NCBI GenBank assembly: GCA_018266075.1
Contig: JAFEBB010000005.1
Location: 142,922 to 206,921, forward strand
Direction: 5' to 3'
Length of the DNA: 64,000 nt
Source of the DNA: Deltaproteobacteria bacterium
GTDB lineage: Bacteria; Myxococcota; Myxococcia; Myxococcales; SZAS-1
Each line of letters starts with the position of its first letter. The first letter of the stretch is position 1. This document shows, piece by piece, positions 34,627 through 42,308 of the stretch. A program made the position numbers and the translations under genes. The notes under the pieces were generated by a model. The model had not been told where the DNA came from and ran no database searches. It was given only the letters and a program-made list of their open reading frames with translations.

Positions 34627-35307
34627 ATGTCGAGCACGGCAGGCAAGCCCCCGCTCAAGGACCCCGCGCGAATCCCGACCGCGGAGGACGTCGACCGGCA
34701 TTTGAACCAGTTCTCCCGCTACGCGCGCGTGGTGCGCGGCGCGGCGCGCGTGGCCGGTCTGTCGACGCGGCTCGCGTGGAGCAACCAGGGCTGGATGGAG
34801 CAATTTCGCCTGGAAGATCCCGTGCTGGGCGAGGGCGTCCTGGGCTCGTTGAACCTGGTTCGCGTGCCGCCGGTGGCCAGCATTCCGGTGAGCCGCACCC
34901 TCGAAGAGGCGCTCGCCCAGCGCATCATCCCCGAGGCGGTCCGCGTCGCGGTCGCGAAGGCCGAGGGCAGCCAGGTGAAGTGGGTGGAGCTCGAGCTCAC
35001 CGGTCCCATTCCGGCCGAGACCATGGCGGCGCTCATCGCCATGAAGACCGACCTGGTGAAGACCGGCGTGGTGCAGCTCTCCGCGGCCGATCGTCCCAAG
35101 GTCACGCCGCGTCCGGAGCCCGAGCCGATCCGGCCGATTTCCAAGCCCGCCGCGCGGCCGTCGCGGCCCTCGAAGACCGCGGCCAAGGCCTCGACCAAGA
35201 AGCCCACCAAGGCCAAGAAGCCGGCGGCCAAGAAGCCCGCTGCCCGCGTGGCCAAGCCCGCCAAGAAGCCCGCTGCCAAGAAGGCCGCGAAGGGCAAGCG
35301 CCGCTAG
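34627..35307 (+). CDS. Protein with histone-H1-like Lys/Ala/Pro tail
   Basis: 226 residues. The N-terminal about 160 residues form a helical domain with no motif I recognise (LNQFSRYARVVRGAARVAG, SRTLEEALAQRIIPEAVRVA). The last about 60 residues are almost only Lys, Ala, Pro and Arg, with repeated KKPAAKK and AKKPAAKKAAKGK, as in eukaryotic H1 and bacterial Hc1/KapB-type proteins. Such tails bind DNA non-specifically. Related tailed proteins are common in Myxococcota. An intrinsic terminator follows immediately. Confidence 0.75.
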   Translation: MSSTAGKPPLKDPARIPTAEDVDRHLNQFSRYARVVRGAARVAGLSTRLAWSNQGWMEQFRLEDPVLGEGVLGSLNLVRVPPVASIPVSRTLEEALAQRIIPEAVRVAVAKAEGSQVKWVELELTGPIPAETMAALIAMKTDLVKTGVVQLSAADRPKVTPRPEPEPIRPISKPAARPSRPSKTAAKASTKKPTKAKKPAAKKPAARVAKPAKKPAAKKAAKGKRR

Positions 35308-35334
35308 CCCCGACCCACTTCGAGGAGCACCCCA

Positions 35335-35358
35335 ACCGCGCGACCTCGCGCGGTTTTT
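35335..35358 (+). terminator. Strong rho-independent terminator
   Basis: ACCGCGCGA and TCGCGCGGT are exact reverse complements, separated by only CC, so the effective loop includes the last pair or two. TTTTT at 35354-35358 follows directly. It begins 28 bases after the stop of the H1-like gene and is the clearest intrinsic terminator in the window. Confidence 0.85.
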
Positions 35359-35469
35359 CATTTCTCGATCACCGCGTCCCGCAACTCGCGCGCAGGGCCC
35401 GGGTTGGAGTGCTCGAACGTCACGCCGCAGCGGCCGACGCGGCCCAACGAAAGCTCCCGAGGAGGAACC

Positions 35470-36645
35470 ATGAACCGCTTGATGAAGCTCAGCCTGGTCG
35501 TCGCTTCGACCTCGCTGTTTGCCTGTGGCCTGAGCAAGACCACCACCGCCATCCAGGACAACGCGCCCACGTACTCGAACGCAGCGCTCGACATGGAGAG
35601 CGGCGACACCAGCAGTCCCTCGAACGAGCAGACCGCCGCCCTCGACCAAGGCTCGTGCCACCCGTACCTCTTCGCGCGCACGCGCAACGTGGTGCGCCGG
35701 CTGAACTGGCACCTCTACAAGGTGCTCTTCATGTTCGACCACGTGATCGCCGAGCACCCGAGCGCGCAGTCGGGCGCCACCGCGACCTGGGAGCGCAAGG
35801 GCCCCATCAACACCTTCCGCGTGGTGGGCACCAAGGTCAGCGAGACCGAGTTCACCTACGAAGTCGACGTGAAGAAGAGCAGCGCCGACGACTCGACCTT
35901 CGTGAAGGTGGCCAACGCGGACATCACCGTCGCCGACGCGACCAACGCGGGCAACACCGCGGGTGACGCGCGCAACGAGAGCGGCACGCTCAGCATCGAC
36001 TTCGGCGCCCTGGGCAGCGTGGTGACCACCGAGACCGCCACGGGCACGCTCAACTACAAGTTCAGCATCTCCGGCCAGCAGCGCGACATCGAGGTCACCC
36101 TCGCGAACTTCACCCCGAACGACACCATCACCGACATCTCGCCGCGCAACGCGCACTACGTCTTCACCCGCACCGTGGGTGTGGGCGGCAGCCTCAAGTA
36201 CACCGACGAGCTCATCCTGCTCTGCCCGTACCTCAACGGCGCGCCCAACACCGCCGCCCGCTCGAGCGTGAACACGGTGTTCCGCTGGACGCACCTCTCG
36301 GACGGCACCTTCGTGGCCCGCGGCGACACGGCGGCCACTGCGGACTCGGCCGACACCAACACGCCCAACATCCCCAGCGGCGACAAGATCGAGGGCGTCA
36401 CCTGCGGCACCCTGGGCAACGGCGACGCGGAGAAGTACTGGATGATGAAGCTCGAGGACTCGAGCGGCGCCACGATCCAGTCGGGCACCTTCAGCTACGA
36501 CTCGCTGCCCAACACGGATCCCACCACGGCCTGCGACGCGGCCTTCGGCCCCATCCCGAGCACCGATAACGGCACCAACGACTACGACTTCTCGAGCGTG
36601 AACTTCGCCGACCCGACCGCGGTGAGCTTCCCGAGCCAGGGCTAG
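35470..36645 (+). CDS. Putative lipoprotein of unknown function
   Basis: 391 residues. The signal peptide MNRLMKLSLVVASTSLFAC ends in lipobox LFAC (Cys 19). The mature protein is beta-rich, with Thr/Asp/Asn-rich stretches (DATNAGNTAGDARNESGTLS, TADSADTNTPNIPSGD), and three later cysteines may form disulfides. No domain is recognised. AGGAGGAACC precedes the ATG, one of the best ribosome-binding sites in the window, suggesting high expression. It stands alone between two terminator-like hairpins, so it is a single-gene transcript. Confidence 0.8.
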   Translation: MNRLMKLSLVVASTSLFACGLSKTTTAIQDNAPTYSNAALDMESGDTSSPSNEQTAALDQGSCHPYLFARTRNVVRRLNWHLYKVLFMFDHVIAEHPSAQSGATATWERKGPINTFRVVGTKVSETEFTYEVDVKKSSADDSTFVKVANADITVADATNAGNTAGDARNESGTLSIDFGALGSVVTTETATGTLNYKFSISGQQRDIEVTLANFTPNDTITDISPRNAHYVFTRTVGVGGSLKYTDELILLCPYLNGAPNTAARSSVNTVFRWTHLSDGTFVARGDTAATADSADTNTPNIPSGDKIEGVTCGTLGNGDAEKYWMMKLEDSSGATIQSGTFSYDSLPNTDPTTACDAAFGPIPSTDNGTNDYDFSSVNFADPTAVSFPSQG

Positions 36646-36668
36646 TCGAAAGACGAGCGCAGCACGCG

Positions 36669-36698
36669 CGGCCGTCGTCCCTCCGGGGGCGGCGGCCG
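36669..36698 (+). terminator. Possible terminator hairpin before the pterin-linked operon
   Basis: CGGCCG at 36669-36674 pairs with CGGCCG at 36693-36698, and CCC/GGG pairs lie inside the loop. TTGTGTT follows. It sits between the stop of the lipoprotein gene and the start of the Rieske gene and would separate the two transcripts. Confidence 0.4.
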
Positions 36699-36716
36699 TT
36701 GTGTTAGAAGCGGCGC

Positions 36717-37052
36717 ATGCCCTGGACGCCGCTCATCGACGTCGCGCAGCTGCCGCCGGGCCGCGGCGTGGTGGTGGATCGGCCGGGCGGGGCGCTCGCG
36801 GTGTTCGTCGAGAACGGCGTGCCCCACGTGCTCGAGAACACCTGCCCGCATCGCGACGGCGATCTCGGGGAAGGCCACGTGGTGAATGGCTGCGTGTACT
36901 GTCCGCTCCATGCTTGGCCGTTCGACCTGCGCACCGGCGAATCGCCCACGCATCCGTTGGCGCGGGTGCGCGTGTTTCCCGCCCGCATCGAAGGCGGAAA
37001 GGTCGAGGCCGAGTTAGAGAACGCGCAGGTCGAATCGCAAGGAGCCCGCTAG
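36717..37052 (+). CDS. Rieske-type [2Fe-2S] ferredoxin
   Basis: 111 residues. Cluster ligands are C43-x-H45 (TCPHRDGDLGEG) and C62-x2-H65 (CPLHAWPFDLRTGES), the pattern of soluble Rieske ferredoxins that serve NirD-like or dioxygenase-like systems. No membrane anchor, so cytoplasmic. It is the first of six genes coupled end to end (TAG directly followed by the ATG of the queD homologue). It could deliver electrons to the flavoprotein or to an unseen oxygenase. Confidence 0.9.
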   Translation: MPWTPLIDVAQLPPGRGVVVDRPGGALAVFVENGVPHVLENTCPHRDGDLGEGHVVNGCVYCPLHAWPFDLRTGESPTHPLARVRVFPARIEGGKVEAELENAQVESQGAR

Positions 37053-37412
37053 ATGCCGCCGCGCATGCAGGTCGAGGTCGACTTCCGCTTCTCCGCCGCG
37101 CACGCCCTGCCGCTGTACGAGGGCCCGTGTCAGCGCATGCACGGCCACAACTACAAGCTGCGCGTGATCTCGACCGCCACGCTGAATCCCAAGACCGGCA
37201 TCGCCCTCGACTTTGGCGACGTGCAGAAGGTCGTGCAGCGCGAGATCATGCCGCAGTGTGATCACCGCGTGCTCAACGACTTCATGGAGAATCCCACCGC
37301 GGAGAACGTGATCCTCTGGATGTGGGAGAAGCTGAAGGGGCCGCTGCCGGGGTTGCTCGAGCTGCGGCTCTGGGAGCAAGACGAGTTCTGCATGGTGTAC
37401 CGGGGCGAGTGA
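37053..37412 (+). CDS. queD: 6-carboxytetrahydropterin synthase / 6-pyruvoyltetrahydropterin synthase homologue
   Basis: 119 residues of a T-fold. Zinc ligands H17, H30 and H32 and catalytic C26 are present in the arrangement C-x3-H-G-H, which is the QueD form rather than the C-x5-HGH form of animal PTPS. The Asp-His pair is in CDHRVLND, and the pterin-binding Glu is in WEQDEFCMVYRGE. It converts dihydroneopterin triphosphate to a 6-substituted tetrahydropterin. No other queuosine genes are near, so the pathway (queuosine or a tetrahydrobiopterin-like pterin) is open. Its stop overlaps the folE start (TGATG). Confidence 0.9.
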   Translation: MPPRMQVEVDFRFSAAHALPLYEGPCQRMHGHNYKLRVISTATLNPKTGIALDFGDVQKVVQREIMPQCDHRVLNDFMENPTAENVILWMWEKLKGPLPGLLELRLWEQDEFCMVYRGE

Positions 37413-37990
37413 TGCCGAAGCCGGATCGAGCGCGCATGCAGGCGGCGGTCCGGGCCTTCCTCGAGGCCGCGGGCCTCGACGCATCCGCGGATGTGAACCT
37501 GCGCGAGACGCCCGAGCGTGTGACGGAAGCCTGGGCCGACGAGTTTCTCGATGGCTACCAGCGCACCGCGAAGGACGCGCTCGGTGAGACCTACCCGGTG
37601 CCTGCGAGCGGCAGGGGCGAGCTGGTGGTCGTGAGCGGAATTGCGTTCCACTCGGCGTGTCCGCACCACCTGCTGCCGTATCGCGGCGTGGCGCACCTCG
37701 CGTACGTGCCGAACGATCGCGTGGTGGGTTTCGGCAAGCTCTCGACGCTCGTGGATGTCCTCGCGCATCGCCTGGTGCTGCAGGAGGATCTCGCGCGCGA
37801 GATCGCGAACGCGCTGGTGCGCGAGCTGGGCGCGCTCGGTGCGGCGTGTGCGATCCGCGCGGAGCAGGCGTGTCTGCGGATGCGCGGTGAGGAGCAGCCG
37901 CACGCGGTCACGTACTCCGAGAGCTACGCGGGCACGCTGGCGACCGACGCCGAGCTGCGCGCGCGCTTCGTCCGGGTGGTGGGGCCGTGA
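37412..37990 (+). CDS. Divergent GTP cyclohydrolase I (FolE-like)
   Basis: 192 residues with the overall FolE T-fold: LRETPERVTEAW near the N-terminus, the zinc site C83-P-H-H86 and C154, and the Q124-E125 GTP anchor. Several residues that are near-invariant in FolE as I know the family differ. The CEHH motif is CPHH; the GLSK loop is GFGK with the following Arg replaced by Thr; and the catalytic His two positions before the last zinc Cys is Gln (Q152-A-C154). Zinc binding looks intact but catalysis may be altered. It is coupled by overlap to queD and to the SDR gene (GTGA). Confidence 0.8.
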   Translation: MPKPDRARMQAAVRAFLEAAGLDASADVNLRETPERVTEAWADEFLDGYQRTAKDALGETYPVPASGRGELVVVSGIAFHSACPHHLLPYRGVAHLAYVPNDRVVGFGKLSTLVDVLAHRLVLQEDLAREIANALVRELGALGAACAIRAEQACLRMRGEEQPHAVTYSESYAGTLATDAELRARFVRVVGP

Positions 37991-38658
37991 GCGAGGGCTG
38001 GTGGCTCGTCACCGGGGCGTCGCGCGGAATTGGGCGCGCCGTGGCGCTTGCGCTGGCTGAGCCCTCGCGGCCGCTGCTGCTCACCGCGACTCGAATCGAG
38101 CACGTCGAGCCGCTCTGCGCCGAGCTCGTGGCTCGCGGCATGCGTGCCGAGCCGCTGGCGATGGATCTCACGCGACTCGAGTCCGGGCGGCTGCAAGCGG
38201 CGCTCGAAGGCAAGCCGCTTGCGGGGCTGGTGAACAACGCGGGCGTGCTCGAGCGCGGGAATCTCTCCGACGTCACCGACGCGCAGCTCGAGCGCATCGT
38301 GGCCGTGAACTTCTCGGGCGTGGTGAAGGTCACGCGCGAGGCGCTGCGCGGCATGCGGCCCGGCGCGCGCATCATCAACATCGGCAGCATCTCGGGAACC
38401 CTCGGGACGCCGGGCGCGAGCCTCTACAACGCGACGAAGTGGGCCATGACGGGCCTCACCAAGAGCTGGGCCGAGGAGCTCAAGCCACGCGGGATCTTCG
38501 TCGCGGAGGTGCGGCCGGGCTCGGTCGACACCGACATGCTCAAGCAGACGCCCTTCGAGCCGCAGATGCAGCCCGAGGACGTGGCCAAGGTCGTGCGCTA
38601 CCTCGCGCTGGAGGCGCCCGGTGCGATGACGGGCGCCGCCGTGGACGTGTTCGGATGA
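37987..38658 (+). CDS. Short-chain dehydrogenase/reductase
   Basis: 223 residues of a classical SDR: cofactor loop TGASRGIG, NNAG, catalytic Ser in IGSIS and Y-x3-K in LYNATKWA, with Ser and Tyr 13 positions apart. NADP(H) preference is likely from the basic residue in the loop region. Placed after FolE- and PTPS-like genes, it occupies the slot of sepiapterin reductase in the tetrahydrobiopterin route (inference from order only). GTG start within the folE stop; ATGA overlap with the next gene. Confidence 0.88.
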   Translation: MSEGWWLVTGASRGIGRAVALALAEPSRPLLLTATRIEHVEPLCAELVARGMRAEPLAMDLTRLESGRLQAALEGKPLAGLVNNAGVLERGNLSDVTDAQLERIVAVNFSGVVKVTREALRGMRPGARIINIGSISGTLGTPGASLYNATKWAMTGLTKSWAEELKPRGIFVAEVRPGSVDTDMLKQTPFEPQMQPEDVAKVVRYLALEAPGAMTGAAVDVFG

Positions 38659-40022
38659 AGCTCCTGCCGCAGCTGCGCGAGATCTTCGGCGAGGCGCTGA
38701 GCGTCGACGCGGAGAAGCGCGCCGAGTACGGCCGCGACGAGAGCGACATGGGCGTTCATCCGCCCGAGGCGATCGTCTTCGCGAGCGCGACGGAGCAGGT
38801 GAGCAGGCTGCTCGCGCTGTGTCAGCGCCAGCGCGTGCCGGTGGTGCCCGTGGGCGCGCGCTCGGGCAAGAGCGGCGGTTCACTCTCGGTGAAGGGCGGA
38901 GTCGCGCTGAGCCTCGAGCGGATGAACCGCATCGTCGAGGTGAACGCGGGCGACCTCACGGCGACGGTGCAGCCCGGGGTGATCCTCGGCGACCTGATGC
39001 GGGCGGTCGAAGCGCAGGGGCTCTTCTATCCGCCGGACCCGAACAGCCTCGAGGTGTGCACGCTCGGCGGGAACATCGCCGAGAACGCAGGCGGGCCGCG
39101 CGCGCTCAAGTACGGCGTCACGCGCGACTACGTGCTCGGCATGGAGTGGGTGACGCCCACCGGCGATGTGCTGCACGTGGGCAAGCAGACCATCAAGGGC
39201 GTCGCGGGCTACGACCTGGTGGGCTTGTTCGTGGGCAGCGAGGGGACGCTCGGCGTCGCGACGGAGATAACGCTTCAGTTAATACCCTTGCCCCGCGCGG
39301 TGCAGACGGCGCTCTTGCTCTTCGGCTCGCTCGACGACGCCGCGCGCGCCATCACGGCCGTGCTGCAAGGCGGCTTCTTGCCGCGCACGCTCGAGCTGCT
39401 CGATCCGAACGCGGTGCGCGCGGTGAACGGTCGCGGCTTCGATTTTCCGAGCGGGACGGCCGCGGCGATCATCGCCGAGGTCGATGGCAGCGACGCCGAC
39501 GCGTGCCTGGCCGAGCTGGCGAAGTTGTGCGAGCTCGCGCAGGCGCAGGGCGCGCGCGAGGCGCTCGTGGCCCAGAACCCGGCGCAGCGGGAGCAGTTGT
39601 GGGCCGCGCGGCGCAAGGTGTCGCCGGCGCTGCGGCAGCTCGCCAAGCACAAGCTCAGCGAGGACATCGTCGTGCCCCGCAGCCAGATCCCCGCGATGAT
39701 CTCGGCCACGCACGAGATGGGGAAGCGCCTGGGGCTCGAGGTCGCGACCTACGGCCACGCGGGTGACGGCAACCTGCACGCCAACGTGCTCTATGGCGGC
39801 CCAGAGGACCTGCCGCGGGTGGACGAGGCGATGGCGACCATCATGCGCGACGCCGTCCGGCTCGGCGGGACCATCACCGGCGAGCACGGCGTGGGCGTGG
39901 CCAAGCGGAAGTACCTGGCGCTCGAGCAGTCGAGCGCGCTCATCGCGCTGCAGCGCGGCTTGCAGCGCTTCTTCGATCCCGCGGGCATCATGAACCCCGG
40001 CAAGATCTTCCCCGACCCGTGA
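38655..40022 (+). CDS. FAD-linked oxidase, GlcD/D-lactate dehydrogenase family
   Basis: 455 residues. PCMH-type FAD domain: [34 protein letters not shown] and [20 protein letters not shown]. The C-terminal FAD-linked oxidase domain has the [13 protein letters not shown] and [14 protein letters not shown] motifs. These enzymes oxidise 2-hydroxy acids such as glycolate or D-lactate and pass electrons to a membrane or Fe-S partner. The GlcE and GlcF partners are not adjacent; the Rieske protein of the same operon is a possible acceptor. Overlaps both neighbours by 4 bp. Confidence 0.92.
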   Translation: MKLLPQLREIFGEALSVDAEKRAEYGRDESDMGVHPPEAIVFASATEQVSRLLALCQRQRVPVVPVGARSGKSGGSLSVKGGVALSLERMNRIVEVNAGDLTATVQPGVILGDLMRAVEAQGLFYPPDPNSLEVCTLGGNIAENAGGPRALKYGVTRDYVLGMEWVTPTGDVLHVGKQTIKGVAGYDLVGLFVGSEGTLGVATEITLQLIPLPRAVQTALLLFGSLDDAARAITAVLQGGFLPRTLELLDPNAVRAVNGRGFDFPSGTAAAIIAEVDGSDADACLAELAKLCELAQAQGAREALVAQNPAQREQLWAARRKVSPALRQLAKHKLSEDIVVPRSQIPAMISATHEMGKRLGLEVATYGHAGDGNLHANVLYGGPEDLPRVDEAMATIMRDAVRLGGTITGEHGVGVAKRKYLALEQSSALIALQRGLQRFFDPAGIMNPGKIFPDP

Positions 40023-40729
40023 ACGCTCTCGAGAAGTTGCAGCGTGAGATCATCTCGTGCCGGAAGTGTCCGCGGCTGGTGGCGTGGCGCGAGCAGGTGG
40101 CGCGTGAGAAGCGACGCGCGTTTCGCGACTGGACCTATTGGGGCCGGCCCGTCCCGAGCTTCGGCGATCCGCGCGCGCGCCTGGTGATCGTGGGCCTCGC
40201 GCCGGCGGCACATGGGGCGAATCGCACCGGCCGCATGTTCACGGGCGATCGCTCGGGCGACTTTCTCTACGCCGCCCTCCACCGCGCGGGCTACGCCAAC
40301 CAGCCCACGAGCACGCACAAGGATGATGGGCTCAAGCTGCGCGACGCGTACATCGTGGCGCCGGTGCGCTGTGCGCCGCCGGCCAACAAGCCCACGCCCG
40401 AAGAGATCGCCACCTGCGCGCCGTACCTCGAGCGCGAGCTCGAGCTGCTCAAGCCCAGGGTGACGCTCGCGCTGGGCGCGATTGCGTGGAACGCGATCCT
40501 CGATCACCACGCGGCGATGGGCCGGACGATTCCGCGGCCGCGGCCCAGGTTTGGCCACGGCGCCACCTGCGAGATTCCGGGCGCGCCACTGCTGCTCGGC
40601 AGCTACCACGTGAGCCAGCAGAACACGCAGACGGGGAAGCTCACGCCCAAGATGTTCGACGCGGTGCTCGCATGCGCACGTCTTGTTGCCGGCGGTTCAA
40701 GCCAGCCCCACCATCCCAACGCATCTTGA
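40019..40729 (+). CDS. udgB: Uracil-DNA glycosylase, family 5 (UdgB), Fe-S
   Basis: 236 residues. Four cysteines for a 4Fe-4S cluster are visible: C14-x2-C17 in CRKCPRL, and two in [18 protein letters not shown]. Motif I is [14 protein letters not shown], which lacks the polar catalytic residue of families 1 and 4, and motif II is [15 protein letters not shown], the H-V-S-x2-N form of family 5. It removes uracil and other damaged bases from DNA. Last gene of the coupled operon, starting with GTG in the upstream stop (GTGA). Confidence 0.92.
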   Translation: MNALEKLQREIISCRKCPRLVAWREQVAREKRRAFRDWTYWGRPVPSFGDPRARLVIVGLAPAAHGANRTGRMFTGDRSGDFLYAALHRAGYANQPTSTHKDDGLKLRDAYIVAPVRCAPPANKPTPEEIATCAPYLERELELLKPRVTLALGAIAWNAILDHHAAMGRTIPRPRPRFGHGATCEIPGAPLLLGSYHVSQQNTQTGKLTPKMFDAVLACARLVAGGSSQPHHPNAS

Positions 40730-40743
40730 ACTACTCTCGAGTG

Positions 40744-41856
40744 ATGCGAGGATCATTCCTGCGAATCATCGCCGCGAGCTTGGCGACCGGCGCGATGGCA
40801 GCGTGCCTGAAGATTGAGGCGCCACCATCATGCAGGCAAGACGCCGATTGTCCACCGACGGCATTTTGCAACCTTGAAGTCGCCGGGGGAGTTTGTTTCC
40901 AGCGTGAAGATGCAGGTGCAATCGCAACAGTGTCGAGCCTAGGCTCCTCCGGTTCGGCCGGCGCCGGTTCAGCGGGGGATTCATCGAGCTCCGCCGGTTC
41001 GACGAGTTCAGGGTCGAATTCGGGAAGTTCGGCCGCAGCAAGTTCGAGTGGCGGTCCGAACTCAGGGGCATCCGGGGCTTCCACGTCGTCCACTTCGACG
41101 ACGGGATCGACTGGAGGAAGTGGTTCGGCCTCCAGCACCAGCAGCACTGGAACCACGGGCCAAGTTCGGATCGTGAGCTTGACCGCCTCGCCTCAAATCA
41201 TCAATAGCGGCCAAGTCTCAACGATCTCCTGGGTTACTCAGAACGCAACCGTACTTGAACTCGATCCCAGTCCCGGCGTGGTGACAGGCACCAGTTACGA
41301 AGTGGCTCCCGGAGACACAACGGTTTACACGCTGCACGCGAGCGACGGAGTAACGATCGTCAGCCAGGATGTGGTCGTCGGCGTTCGGCCGACGATTTCA
41401 GGCTTTGGAGTGAGTCCATCACCAATTCAGTGCGGACAACTCATCACTTTCAATTGGCAGGTCACTGGCGCGGCGAATTTGAACCTCTCGCCATTCGCGG
41501 GGAATGTGACCGGGCGTACCGCGGCGTCCGTGCAGTTGAAGCGAAATGCCCTCTTTCAGTTGACGGCGTCGAATGATGCTGGCTCGACGACTGCGGATTT
41601 ACTCGTCGTCGCTCCTCCAGTTGTCGACGAATTCCAGGCCGATCAGGCTTCGCTGTCCGATGGTGGAGTCGCAACGATCACGTATTCCACAGAGTGCACG
41701 GACGCTGCGTCGATCAGTCCAGATGCGGGAGTTGCATTGGCGCTCAATAGTCAGTCGAACTTCCAGGTTTCGCCGAGCATTACGACCACGTACACCCTGA
41801 CCGCGGTCAGCGATGCAGGTTCAACCCAGTCGCAGCTCACCATTTCCGTACCGTAG
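40744..41856 (+). CDS. Lipoprotein with EGF-like head, Ser/Gly linker and Ig-like domains
   Basis: 370 residues. Signal peptide with lipobox MAAC, then a cysteine-rich head (SCRQDADCPPTAFCNLE, about 29-52), a 75-residue Ser/Thr/Gly/Ala linker, and three beta-sandwich repeats whose boundaries are marked by IVSLTASPQIINSGQVS, ISGFGVSPSPIQCGQL and VDEFQADQASLSDGG. Each repeat ends with a phrase like TTVYTLHASDG or TTTYTLTAVSDAGS. Probably displayed on the cell surface. GC content is visibly below that of neighbouring genes. ATG 40744 or the GTG just before it. Confidence 0.8.
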   Translation: MRGSFLRIIAASLATGAMAACLKIEAPPSCRQDADCPPTAFCNLEVAGGVCFQREDAGAIATVSSLGSSGSAGAGSAGDSSSSAGSTSSGSNSGSSAAASSSGGPNSGASGASTSSTSTTGSTGGSGSASSTSSTGTTGQVRIVSLTASPQIINSGQVSTISWVTQNATVLELDPSPGVVTGTSYEVAPGDTTVYTLHASDGVTIVSQDVVVGVRPTISGFGVSPSPIQCGQLITFNWQVTGAANLNLSPFAGNVTGRTAASVQLKRNALFQLTASNDAGSTTADLLVVAPPVVDEFQADQASLSDGGVATITYSTECTDAASISPDAGVALALNSQSNFQVSPSITTTYTLTAVSDAGSTQSQLTISVP

Positions 41857-41861
41857 TGCTC

Positions 41862-42296
41862 TCAGGGAAACCCGAGGCTCAGTCGTGTACGTACGATTCC
41901 TGACCCGGTTGAAATATGCAGATCAAGCGGTTGTCTTCGCAGGCACTGCGTGACCTCGGGAAGGTTCGGCCCGTCGCGTTGTTCACTGACCCCGCGCGCT
42001 CGCTCGTTGCCATTCTCATCAAAAGTAGCGTCGACCTGATATCTAAGTGCGACACCCGCATGGGTTGCTGCGACGGGCTGCCAGCACTCGCGAAGGAGGC
42101 GTTCGCGCTCAGCGTCCAAGGCGAGTTGGGCCTCACCTTGAGATCTCATGCGGGCAACCGCTGGATCAATCGCACTCGACGCCTGTTCCATTCTTGAAGC
42201 CGATGGTTGCGCTCGCAGGCCGAGGTAGAGGCCAGCGCCTCCAAGCGCTCCAGCCGCCACGATCGCGACAGGTATAGACCAATTCTGTGAGTTCAA
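41862..42296 (-). CDS. Small membrane-anchored protein of unknown function
   Basis: 144 residues. One N-terminal membrane helix (about 8-28, PVAIVAAGALGGAGLYLGL), a charged helix, then a beta domain with two cysteines (ECW and TQCLRRQPLDLHIS). The C-terminal layout is reminiscent of AgmX/TonB-C-like domains of myxobacterial envelope proteins, but I cannot confirm that. The start is a TTG with no clear ribosome-binding site. It follows the collagen-like gene by 12 bp and lies in the lower-GC patch. Confidence 0.6.
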   Translation of the reverse strand: MNSQNWSIPVAIVAAGALGGAGLYLGLRAQPSASRMEQASSAIDPAVARMRSQGEAQLALDAERERLLRECWQPVAATHAGVALRYQVDATFDENGNERARGVSEQRDGPNLPEVTQCLRRQPLDLHISTGSGIVRTRLSLGFP

Positions 42297-42308
42297 GGTC
42301 GTGATGGT

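Noticed and set aside
37053..37412. Animal-type 6-pyruvoyltetrahydropterin synthase
   Set aside because: The Cys to His-Gly-His spacing is C-x3-HGH as in QueD, not C-x5-HGH, so the specific PTPS name was not given despite the tetrahydrobiopterin-like gene order.
41462..42277. Additional small genes in the low-GC patch (plus strand 41916-42197 and others)
   Set aside because: Lower GC raises real-looking small frames in several phases, but they overlap the better-supported lipoprotein and membrane-anchored genes and have no ribosome-binding sites.
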